Of a DNA stretch of 64,000 nt, positions 10,054-20,778 are shown one piece after another. Under the pieces are notes generated by a model, which saw only the letters and a program-made list of their open reading frames with translations, made no database searches and had not been told where the DNA came from. How positions within the stretch are numbered: the stretch's first letter is position 1; every line of letters begins with the position of its first letter. Made by a program: the position numbers and the translations under genes. Origin of the DNA: Pseudofabraea citricarpa (Eukaryota; Ascomycota; Leotiomycetes; Helotiales; Dermateaceae); contig JAPWGK010000015.1 of assembly GCA_029641185.1 (NCBI GenBank), positions 124,001 to 188,000 of the forward strand. Direction: 5' to 3'.

Positions 10054-12767
10054 TCATTCCAGCAACCCCGCAGCAACAGTTTCTCCGTTGCTCCTCAAGA
10101 CGACTCTACTCGGTGCTTCCAGAGGGATGGCAGCATCGAGATCCACCACAACTCTAGCAACCATCGCTGGCTTAACGATCTTAGGTTTCTTTTTTTGTGC
10201 TACCCCAGTACCCTTATCAAGAACCGCCACGATTTCTCTGATCCTACCGGCCACGTGCATGCGTCCCCGGTGTACGTCGATTTGCATGGGCATGAGAAAT
10301 TCAAAAGCCAACACCTTGGCGGTAAATGTCTTGATGCATTCTATTGGACTTGAAGGGCTGCATAGAACATCTCCAACTCGAAGGTGGATTGGATCAATGT
10401 CACTCAAATGAACGGTGACGTTCTGACCAGCAACAGCCCAATCTGCTGTTTCGCTGTCAACTTCGAGTCCCTTGATAAAGCACTTCTCTTTTGCAGGCTG
10501 AGCCAGTAACGCATCACCTGTCTGTAAAGATCCAGCTTCGATGCGACCAGAGATGCTGAGTGGATTTTGGATGCCGCCGCGGAAGATATTGTCAATCGTG
10601 AGACGTAGAGGCTTGTTGAGTGCTCTGGCGATTGGCTCGGAATTATCGAGCTCTTCCACCAGTGTTCGACCTGTGTACCATGCAGCAGCCGCCTCAGTTG
10701 ATTTCCGCGTGATATTGTCACCTTGAAGACCCGAGCAGGGAATAAAGCTAACGTTCTTCTCTTGAAATCCCGCTTGGGTAAGGAATGCAGATATCTGTTG
10801 GGAGATCTCATCAAACCGATCTTTCGACCAGTTTACGGTGTCGAGTTTGTTGACAGCAATTATGAGTCGCTGGACACCCATACTCCGCACAAGAAGTGCA
10901 TGTTCCTTTGTCTGGCCCTTAAGACCTGACTCAAAAGATCCCGTACTCGCATCTATGACCAATACCGCAAAGTCTGCTTGACTAGCCCCAGCAATCATAT
11001 TTGGAATGAAGTCCCGATGACCGGGCGCATCTAAAATCGTGAATGCTGTTTTGTCGGTCTCGAATTTATTCATTGCAATATCAATTGTAACACCTCGATT
11101 TCGCTCTTCCGTGCCTTGATCCAAAACCCATGCTAGAGCAAATGATGATTTGCCAATTTTCTCTGCATCTTTTCGGTACCGCTCGATTGTTCTTTGATCC
11201 ACTACATTAAGGTCAAACAGTAACCGGCCCATCAATGTACTCTTTCCTGCATCAACGTGACCTAGAAAAATATCAGCGACAGGCCGAAAAGTACACTAGA
11301 GGCCATACCAATAACGACAAAGTTCGCAGCATTTTTCGACTTCGCCTTTTCGTACTCAGCTAACACATCTAAATTCTTGCTTTTCGCCCTGGGTGTATCA
11401 TCAATCTTCATTGCTTCAACACCATTCGCGATTTGATCTGCTTTCTTTTCTCCACTCGTCTTTGGAGGACCTTTGCCGCCTTTTTTAGACGCTACTAGAA
11501 CATCAGTATCACTTTCTGGATTTTCCTGAAATTGTCGAACCTTTCGACTGTGCTGCTAGTACAACATCATCTGGACTAGGTCCTGCGAAGGCGTCAGTAG
11601 ATGCAATAGTATTTGTTGCGCTGTAAGGCAAGGTAAAGATGTTCTCTTGATGGCGATGAGATGGAGCACGGCTGCTTGATCCGAACATAGTGCTCGCGAA
11701 AGCAGATGGGGTAGCTGGATCAATGGGAGGTAGATCCACGTCCATGTTCTGGGTGTTGTCCGTTTTCACCTCAACCAGAGGCGCTTTTGGTGCTTTCTCA
11801 TGTGGATCAGAATTCTTCCGTTTCCGCATGGGGAAGCCTCTTGGATGCTGTTTCTGTAATGATGTAGCTGGCTCTTTTGAGCGCTCTTTTTGGGAGTTCT
11901 TCTGTCCGGCATCTTGATTGATCTGTAAATTGGCCATAGGCTTCTCGATCTCCAGTCCCGAACTCGACTTTTGTTCTTGTGCCTTCTTCTTCCGCGCGGC
12001 AGCTAATGCTTGCAATTTAGACATCTTTGGTGCACCGTCTGAAGAGCCGCCCAAAAGGCCGCCGCGAGGATATAAAGGAGGAATGAGGATAGCTTGCCGT
12101 TCCGGAGGGACAGCCAGCCAAGGTGTGTCTTTGAAAAACTCGGCAAAATGAGAAGGCGCTGAACATGGCGTCCTCGATGGATATGTGTGTTCTGGAAAAA
12201 CTCGTAAGTAAACGTACAATGCATTAGGCTTCTTTCCAAGGAGCTTGACGCACCTCCAACCAGGTCTACCCTCCTTCCAGAGGATCCATCCCCAACACCT
12301 TTACCAAACGTACTAGCCATAGAATATGAAAACAGCCCACCTTTTGTTTTCTTAGTCTCTGCCTTCTTCGGCGCCTTCGTAAATGTATTCAACAGATATG
12401 TAACCGACTTCTCGACGTCATAATAATAATGCCATAGCGATTCTTGTATCTGCTTGTCTGTAATACTATCCAACGCAGTTCCTGATGGTAAAGCCGCGCG
12501 AACTTTGGCTGTTCCTTCTCGCATTTGTTCTACAGTGAAGTATCAGTTTGATAGTTGCCTATGGGATTGTAATATCGTGAACCTTGATCTTCTTCGCTCA
12601 GTTCTGTATGCAAGATGGAAGGTTAGCACGCATGAAAATAGCTCGCAAAATGGGGAAGACTCACCTTCCATGCCACCTCCATTCCCATCATCATAATCTT
12701 CCTCGCCATCATAATCGTCAAGTTCCGCATCGAGATCCAGGTTCTTGACTAGTTTGTGGCGCGACAT
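10054..12767 (-). CDS. HBS1: Hbs1/Ski7-type translational GTPase, ribosome rescue and exosome bridging
   Basis: With Dom34/Pelota, Hbs1 dissociates stalled ribosomes in no-go and non-stop decay. Exons on the minus strand: 12767-12665, 12603-12583 (21 nt), 12529-12254, 12191-11541, 11494-11309, 11261-10054, giving 814 aa. The N terminus is acidic (DDYDGEEDYDD), then comes the Hbs1-type helical domain (SLWHYYYDVEKSVTYLLN). The 217-residue exon 4 carries FFKDTPW...PRGGLLGG, which I take as the Ski7-like exosome-binding region. The EF-1A-like GTPase follows: GHVDAGKST (from residue 413), DAPGHRDF, NKLD and a domain 2/3 ending in RVVLRSNGETVAAG. Exon 4 begins and ends in phase 1, so skipping it keeps the frame (597 aa). 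Retaining the 46-nt intron 4, which has a weak GTTCGA donor, would end translation at 11509-11511 (360 aa, no GTPase). GTPase identity is firm; isoform use is inference. Confidence 0.93.
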
Positions 12768-13628
12768 CCTTGGAATTACAGTGCGCTGAGCGTAGGTGGT
12801 TGTTGACGTTATTGTATCAGGTATCAAGTATCGAGTGTTTATGGTGTCAGGTATCTGTGGTGGGATGGCGGGGCAAAATCAAATCACGTCGTCATTATTC
12901 GCTTCTGGTTTTCTAGGTCGATCCCGAGAGCCAATTTTTAATTTTTTTTGTTTTCATCCCTCGTAAATACTGCAGATAGTAGGTTTCACTAAAAGTTACT
13001 CACGGAAAAATACTGTTCTAAGCTTAAGCCATATGAGATACTACGTTGTAGCAGCCCTGATAGCCAATAATAGGCACCTAACAAAAAAACAGTAGGACTA
13101 ATCTTATGTAATAGTCACGGTTATTTTTATATTTATTTTCAAGCTAGTAAATTATTATATTACAATAATTATGACCTCTATTGAAATTCCAGGAAAGGTA
13201 TTCTTTTAACTCATTCATTTAAGCCTAAGGTTTTCTAATAGGAGTAACGGAACAGAGCCAACGCTTGCAGAGGTTACATTGCCTTTTTATAAGATCACGG
13301 TCAAAATATTGGTTCTAATTGGCACGAGTTCACATAAACCTGTATTTAGCTACCTCTTATTAAGACGTGCGCGCTGTGGTCACTAAACTAAAGATATTGA
13401 GTAAAGAAGTTTTTCGAAATATAAGCACCATGAAATTTAGTATGCACCAGATTGAATTTGTTTACAAGTAAGAGCCAAGTATGAACAACGCAGAGATCTG
13501 CTAGCCTTCCCATTTTCAGACATCGACATCTATGAAAGATTACATGGTGTTGGGAATCCGGTGCCAATGATTTGCATTTCCATGCCCAATATCCTTGAAC
13601 GCCAACGCTACCATAAAATTCAATGCTA
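12768..13628. other. AT-rich intergenic stretch between HBS1 and VPS27
   Basis: The 5' flank of HBS1 gives way at about 12940 to markedly AT-rich DNA (e.g. 13100-13180 and 13400-13470) without ORFs. This could be neutral spacer or an old RIP-degraded repeat. I cannot find terminal repeats or coding remnants. It also contains the 3' flank of VPS27. Confidence 0.5.
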
Positions 13629-16076
13629 TTAAAGATCGATCAAGCTCTCTTCAACCATTTTCGGTTGTGGTTGGATGTTGTGTTGAGGGGCTGACGGGAA
13701 AGAGTCCTGTGTGTAACCTCCAAATGTTTGGCCAGAGGCCGCAGGAGTTTGCCATGGCTGGGGAGTTGCTGCCTGTTGATTTTGCCAGTATGGCACCTGC
13801 TGAGGGAGCCCGGGTTGTGCGACTTGATGTGGGGTCTGGGGAGGAGGTGCCTGTTGTGGTGCAGGGGGTTGATGCTCAGTCCGCGGTGTTGATTGCGGAT
13901 AAGCCTGGGGTGGGGCAGACTGGGGGACACTTGAATGGAGCTGTTGGGGTGACTGTGCAGGGGGATATTGGGGCTGGTGTTGTTCTGGTGTTGGCTGTGG
14001 TGGAGCTTGACTCGACGCTGAGTTGTTATAATAAAAGGCCGCATTTGGGTCAGCAGCTGGAGTAACAGCTGGGTCAGGAGGAGGTTGTGATGGTATGTTG
14101 GCTGGTGCCGGCTGCTGTGGAGTCTGTTGTTGTACAGATGAACCATCTGGGCCGTATGCGGCAGGCTGAGAAGCGTACTGGATAGGTGTGTCCGTTTGGT
14201 GCCAACTTGTCGTTCTTTGTCCATGGGGTCCGGGAGCCTGTGCAGAATATGGGGCATATGAGTCTTGGCGTTGATCTGGCGCAGCATAGCCAGGGTTTGG
14301 TACAGAGGCTCTCTTGTCATATGCATATTGCTGTGGAGGGGGATAAGAGTAAGTGGATTGCGGGCGGGCATAGGGTTCTGGATTGGCGTTGCCAGTGTAG
14401 AAGCTCTCAGCCCCGTCCGGTCCACTTGGCAAATTGTTTGAAATTGATGGATACATGTTCCCCGCAGCTCTCTGTGGAGGGAGGTTGTATCCTCCAATAG
14501 TATGTTGGCTATATGTACTTGAAAGCCGTTCTTCTAACATGCGATCATAATACCGCACAACAGTAGACAGTTTAGCGTGTAAGTCAAGTAAGGTATCTAG
14601 ATACAAGTTAGACCATAGCATGACGACCAAAGTGTCTAGGCTTACCATGTTTGCTCATTGTCTCGCCATATGTTCTTGCAAGTTTCGGGCGCAACGAACT
14701 GATACTACCGTAAAGCTCTTGAATTTGTGGTTCGCGCAGTATGGTTCCAGGGGGTTGCGTCTGTAGCCGATCAACCAGGGTTGAAAAGAGATTGATATTC
14801 TCCGACTCTACTGGTGTAAGCTCATAGTCGTTCTTAGGAAGCACAAAGGATGACGAGGCTTTGCTCCCCAGGTTTTCCGATTGCTCTTTCATATTTGCAG
14901 AATGTTGTTTCTTTTGCTCCTCCATGTCAGCCAAAGAAGCGGCAATAGCTGCCTTCAAGTCGTCATCTTCGTCTTCGGCTGGCTTGCCTGCCGAAGCTTT
15001 TGAGGCAACTTTTGTCTGTTCTGGCATTTTGGGCTCTTGGAGCTTGGATTGTGGTACATATCCCCCGCCAGAATGTCCGTTTACTTCCTCGAGGCTCATA
15101 GCCAAAGCGCGCTTTAAATCCTCATCGAACCCGTCATCGACTCTTGCATCTCGAGGATGCATAGCGGTTTGCGACTTGCGTTTGTGAGATGCGTGGGTTG
15201 GTGATCGGTCGTTCGTAAATGAACCGCCTTTCGCCGACTTGTCTGTCAGCTTGATGTAGCAGCCGTCGTCGACCCTGACAGGCTGCAAGATACCCAAGTG
15301 AGGTAAGGGTAGTGTCTTGCTGGAACATTGTTGGTCGAAGACATTACCGCAATTACGGCAATGGTGCTTGCGGTTTGTAAAGCTGAAGGCCGTCCTACAT
15401 CGCATACAGACATCGGAATCAATCCACTCGGGGGGCTGAACTTGTTAGCAGAACCTTGTAGAAAGGGTCGGGAGCACCAACCGCACTACTATCCAGCATG
15501 CTGCTTGCTACGTCCACTCTGGGTGGAAACTGGAACCCCTCTCGCTGCAAGCTTCTGTACGTCTCTCCGATATATGAAAGTTCACTGCGGCCCTCGGTCG
15601 CAGTAGCCCAACTCTGAATCAGCTCCAAAATCTTGTTCTTGACAGCGTCATTCACTGCGGCGCCTCCATATGCCTTTAGCAATGAAACCAGGTTATCCAT
15701 AAACTCTCTCGAGGCGATTTCCACCAGAAAATGCGAACCGCCATTCTTCACACAGGTATCCGTAAGCTGTACGTTTGGTTAGCAGGTAAAGATGGAGATA
15801 GCAAGGCGACGGTAGTTACGTTGAGGGCGCTGAGCTGGAAGTTTGGATTCTTGTTTCCAATGCGCCGCTTCAGCGAACGCATGGCCTCTTTGGCGGTAAC
15901 TGTCTTCGACCGAATGACATCGGATATCTCGAGGTTGAGAGCAATATCTTCTCTATTGAAGCGTCAGCGATGGTGGCGTGGAGCAAATAGGCTGCGGCAA
16001 CTTACAAGCTTGAGTTCGTAGCCTTCTCTATCTGCTCGTCCAGCTGCGAGTTGGAGGCGAACCAACCCGCCATCAT
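13629..16076 (-). CDS. VPS27: ESCRT-0 subunit Vps27 (VHS-FYVE-UIM protein)
   Basis: Vps27 binds PI3P and ubiquitinated cargo on endosomes and recruits ESCRT-I. Exons on the minus strand: 16076-16006, 15952-15820, 15766-15482, 15435-14646, 14596-13629, giving 748 aa. A VHS domain spans about residues 1-155 (begins [20 protein letters not shown]; later [18 protein letters not shown]). A FYVE finger follows from about 168 with the paired Cys and the RKHHCRNCG core. Two ubiquitin-interacting motifs lie at about 267-282 ([15 protein letters not shown]) and 320-335 ([15 protein letters not shown]). A helical segment at about 380-430 fits the Hse1-binding core. The C-terminal third is rich in Pro/Gln/Ser/Tyr and ends in a clathrin-box-like LIDL. 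ATG codons occur in tandem at 16076 and 16073. Intron 3 uses a GTTGGT donor. The gene is divergent from a deubiquitinase of the same pathway. Confidence 0.96.
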
Positions 16077-16885
16077 CTTGGATTCTCTTGAGCTCTACGC
16101 TTCGCAGCTGCAAGTATGGGTGTTGTCTGTTCCGAAGTCTGGTTCCGTGCTGTGCTGTGGTGGTCGTGGGAGTTGGTGTGCGAGACAGAGGTGCGGATGA
16201 TGATGATGAGGTACGTACGGTAGAGGGTCGGAGGTTCATCTGGAGCAGGGTGTCTGTCGTAGGCCACTTACCTAGGTAGGCATAGGTAAGCTATCGATCG
16301 CCCGCGTGTGTGGAAGCCTGGGAGCCTGTACTGTACAGTAAGCCTGTGAGCCTGAGAGCCTGGAAGCAGCCGCTGGAGACACCCAAAAGTGCCTAAGAGC
16401 CGGCGGCAGAAACTGGGGCGGCACGCCTCTCTCGCTTAAGTCACTTGTTCGTTCTCATGCACCGACGATGACGACGGTTGCATGCTCCGTACCTAAGGTA
16501 TCCTCGTCGACCTGGCTCTCGACAATCCTCAAAGAATGGAATACCAAGGGAGCAGACAAAGAATGAAAGAGGCGCGGTGAGACAGCAACACTCTCCACAA
16601 TAGACATAAACACATCCGGCTCGACACCCCTCTCACACCCTACATCCTCCATCCTGCGAACAACCACCCTCGTTTCCAGTGGGCAGACATATCTGGCACA
16701 CTTAACAACCTCCATCCCACGACGGCGAGCGCCACGACTTCTGCTCACGACTCCCGATCTACAATCTGCGATCACTTAGACGACCTCGTCCGCTGGGGGA
16801 CACCATCGCCTGCTTATGCACTCCGAGCCTGAATACCTGAACGAATATCCGAAATGCTGCAGCAGGACACAACGCCTTCTTTGAC
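16077..16885. promoter_or_regulatory. Shared divergent promoter region of VPS27 and the Doa4-like deubiquitinase
   Basis: These 809 bp separate the two start codons. Open frames on both strands (for example 16455-16775, -) have no recognisable motifs and look like chance. The word CCTGGAAGC/CCTGTGAGC repeats in the interval 16305-16365 (AGCCTG occurs several times). Whether transcription is coordinated cannot be read from sequence alone. Confidence 0.5.
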
Positions 16886-19800
16886 ATGAGTCCTGCAACA
16901 ACCTTCAGTCCGTCGTCTCCAGTCACTTCGATCAAAGCAGGAGGGCCGGTCACGGCCCGCTCTGCCACACAAGGGGTCATGATAGCTGCAATCAACGGCT
17001 TGCGAGGGACAAACCGTGTCTATCCCCATCTCGACGACCTCGTTGGCGTAACGCCTGAGATCAGTATACATGCGCCAATCCGCAAGATCTTGCAGGAAGG
17101 AGACCTGTTCGCCAAACAAGCCGACACCCACCTAGACTTCAGGCGCCCCGATGTTGCTCTGCAAGAATATATAAAGGCTCTCATTGTGGCCACAGAAATC
17201 GTCCCCCGACACAAAGACTACCCGTCTCTCCAGTCTGATAGAGGGGATCTACATCGACTGTATACGGGGCTGAATAAGAGGATCAATGGCCAACATCAGA
17301 AGTTCGCCGATGTCAAAGACTTGATCAAAGAGAACAATGCGCAGAGTGGTGTGAAGCCAAAAGTCATGAATGGGAAGCCAACATCTAGTCAAAATGGCCC
17401 CGCCGTGACAGGGCATGCTCGATGCCAGTCAATGCAATCCCCCGCGACAATCAACTCTTCTACTAGTGGATATACTAATGGTAGTCTAAAACTCTCAGGT
17501 GCTTCGAATTCTTCTGCGCAAGTCCGTCAAAAGCCAGTTGTACACCGCAAACCAGATGCGCTTCTTGGAAAGGCTATACAGCCGTCGGACAGTAAATCTG
17601 CCGATAGTTCGCAAATCGATTTAGCTGCACGATTTGCTCGTTTGCGAGGGACAGATTCTCCTACACCAGTGCAGGATCCTCGAATTCGAACACGGCCAAT
17701 TTCGATACCGGAGAGCTCAAACGGGACCAGTGATGTCAAACCCGCAGCTCAAGACCTTTCAGCTCCAACTAAGAACAGTCTTCGCCCCGCTGGTCCTCGG
17801 GAGATGCCATCTGTCCCTGTTGGTCCTCTACGTCCTGCAAAAATGAAATTACCCATTGATGTGAATCTTCCGGCCATGCCAAGAGCACCAGACGCCATAT
17901 ACAGTCCTGCACGGAGTGCAGACACAGAAACAACGATCAATTTTCCATCTAGCACTCCACGTACCTCTCATATTCGTAATGGCAGTCGGCAGAATTCCAC
18001 TTCCTCGATATCAAAGGTTGTGCGTACTTTATCTGGACTCGATGATTCACGTGAATATTTCTCACCTGCACACCCGATTGAAGGCTACAGTGCATACGCG
18101 CCTCCGCAGTGGAAAACACAGGAGCCAATTCTTCCGGCCGACAAAACTAGCATCACACCTACAGAACTTGTCGAACTTAATAAGAAATTTAAGGTCCTTC
18201 TCGTTGATATACGCACCCGTGAAGAATTTAACCAAGGCCATATTATGTCACAAAGCATTGTATGTGTAGAGCCTATAACAGTCTCGGCCAATGTGACTGC
18301 TGAGCAGCTTCAAGATAGTATGGTACTTGCTCCTGAGTCGGAGTTGGAGTTGTTTAAGAAAAGGCAAGAATTTGACTTGATTGTTTTTTACAATCAGTCT
18401 TCCTCGGAAGTTGGCTCATACACCGCCTCTACCAACGCCTACAAGACCGTGTTGAGAGATTTCCGAGCTGCGGTTTACGATTTCGATTATGGATTTGATA
18501 AAAAGTCAAAGCACATTCCAGTTCTCCTCTCTGGTGGCCTTGATGCTTGGATAGGGCTAATGGGACCAAATTGTCTCCAAAGCTTCCAGAATGGTACTAC
18601 AACTGCAGGTTCGTCTCAATTACGGCATGCAAAGCCGTTGAGTCGCTACGTAACACCTCAAGAAAGCTACAGGACAGCAGCCGAAAGAAAAAAGAAGTTC
18701 GAGTCAAGACTTCTGTCCGCCGAGGAGGAAAAGAAATGGGACGACGTGCTTCGAGAAGAACGGCCTGTTCTTAACGAAGATGCAGATAATGCTGCTTATG
18801 CTAGAACAACCGAGGACTTCTTCCGTCGGTTCCCACCAATCTCCATGGAGTCTATGGTATCGCCTCGGAATGATACGTTCAAGCAGCAGCGGCTACAAGA
18901 TGAGTTCCAACAAGAGTTGGCATCCACTACGCCTACGCCTCCTACCAGACCTCCGCCAGCTTTGCCGCGGCAGAGTTTCAGCGGCGTATCCCAAAAGGGT
19001 CAGATACATATGATGTCTGCTCAGAGCTCATCAATTTCAAACACGATTGTACAACCTGGTTTGACCGGTCTTCATAATTTTGGCCAAACTTGCTACATGA
19101 ACTCGGCACTTCAGTGTCTTAGCGCAACGGGGCTTCTAAGACAGTATCTCATCAATTTTCAATATCCACCCCCAAATCTACCACCTAGGAAAAATGGGGA
19201 GGTTAGTGAACCGCCACAGTTGATGGTCAGGAATCTTGGTAATCTCATGCGATATCTATGGAGTGGGCAGTATAGTTATGTTACACCAAAGACCTTCCGC
19301 GTAAGTAGCAGCCCACGCATCTCAGCGTCTGTCAGTACTTAGCTAAAAGATAATCACAGGACTACGTTCGTCGTCTTCATGGAATGAGACGCCAACGGCC
19401 AGAGAGATCTATCCTTGGTGGCCAAAACCAACAAGATTCCATGGAATTTCTCAGCTATATCCTTGAAAACCTCAATGATGAGCTCAACCCTACTCGTAAT
19501 ACTCCTGTACCGCCTCCGTACGGGCCGCAAGAAGAAGTTGCAAGAGGCCGATTGCCATTGTTACAGTGCGCCGTAGATGATTGGAAACGCCGTCTGATTT
19601 ATGAGTCTTCTCCGATCAATGATTACTTCCAGGTCCTGGCGACGGGCTCGATCAGCTGCGAACACTGCCCATACAAGAGCATTACCGCTGACTGCAGCAC
19701 GGGCTTAATCCTGCCTATGCAACAAGGTGCAAAAAGTTGTACGCTCGACGGCCTTCTTCGACAGGCATATCAGGATGACGAGCTTGAATATACTTGTGAT

Positions 19801-20247
19801 AACTGTAATCAGAAGAGTGCTCATGCCAGGAAACGAAACCAGCTATCGAGGCTCCCACCATACCTTATTATACAGCTTGGTCGATTCTCGACCAACAACG
19901 GGATTAGTGCGAAAATTGGAGCCGCTGTTGATTTTCCCTTCGAAGGGCTTGATCTAACCAACTTTTCCACATGGGGCAACGCCAGCTCAGAAGAACGGGC
20001 AAGCTTTGTGGATACCTCGGACACCTCGTCAGGGTTTGGAGGGCCTTTCCGATACCGCCTGTACGGAATCATCGAACATATGGGCCCTACGCTTGAATCA
20101 GGCCATTACATAGGATATACGCGCGATGAAAACGATAGAAACGGCGCCTGGTATCAGTTCAATGACAGCATGGTGAGACAGCACGAGGATATAGACGAGG
20201 GCATCAAAAAGCGTGCTTACGTCCTGTTTTACAAGCGGACAACATGA
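16886..20247 (+). CDS. DOA4: Ubiquitin-specific protease, Doa4/USP8 type, with rhodanese-like domain
   Basis: This cysteine protease likely removes ubiquitin from cargo at endosomes before it enters multivesicular bodies. Two exons, 16886-19300 and 19360-20247, give 1100 aa. Residues about 45-150 form an alpha-helical region like the USP8 dimerisation/MIT-like domain (VALQEYIKALIVATEIVP). A long Ser/Pro-rich linker follows. A rhodanese-like domain spans about 428-560 (KVLLVDIRTREEFNQGHI); its active-loop position reads FYNQSSSE with no Cys, so it is probably non-catalytic as in Doa4. The USP core starts at about 728 with GLHNFGQTCYMNSALQCL (catalytic Cys736), continues with QQDSMEFLSYIL and two CxxC pairs, and ends with GHYIGYTR (His1054) and FNDS (Asn1073/Asp1074). 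USP class is certain; the orthology to Doa4 rests on the domain layout. Confidence 0.92.
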
Positions 20248-20778
20248 GAGCGGCGAGAGAGACCGCAGGCATCAAGATGGCGTTTTGGGTGCTTGGAGCT
20301 GGAAACATTTGATGAGCTATGAGGATTGACATTGCTGGATACCTCTTTTATAGGCGTAGTTGCCTCCGATCTTCGAACCATCGGGGAATTTATTTCTTGG
20401 AATTTGACAGCAAACATATTTATTCTGCCAATGTTTTTGTTGTACGGAGTAAGTAGTATGCACTGCACTGTATTCTGAACATTCATATTCATGGCAGCCG
20501 TCGGATCAGGAAGCTGTCAAGAATCTGGCATAGTCACGATTCGTCTGACTCGCACTCGGCCGGCAGTGGACGGGCTGTTCCCATTCGCCAGAGTCGCTAA
20601 ATATCGCTGCGATAAGCCAGCCCCCAGCGCCCTCCACTCTTCTCTCCCCATTCGCGTTCGTCATATCGATGCCCATCATTAATAAAAGAATCCCCATGCC
20701 CGCTCCAGCCATAACCACCCAGCATGACCATCGTCGCCCCAATATATCTTCACTCCCACCGGCGCCAATTCTCTGACT
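20248..20778. other. Intergenic region, tandem genes
   Basis: This 531-bp spacer is the 3' flank of the deubiquitinase and the promoter of the Zn2Cys6 gene. No ORF or repeat of note is visible. Confidence 0.6.

Noticed and set aside
11495..11545. Apparent frameshift in HBS1 between AAQSKG and ASKKGGKG
   Set aside because: A 46-nt intron with GTTCGA donor, an ACTGAT branch site and CTAG acceptor restores the frame in the correct phase, so no mutation or programmed frameshift is needed.
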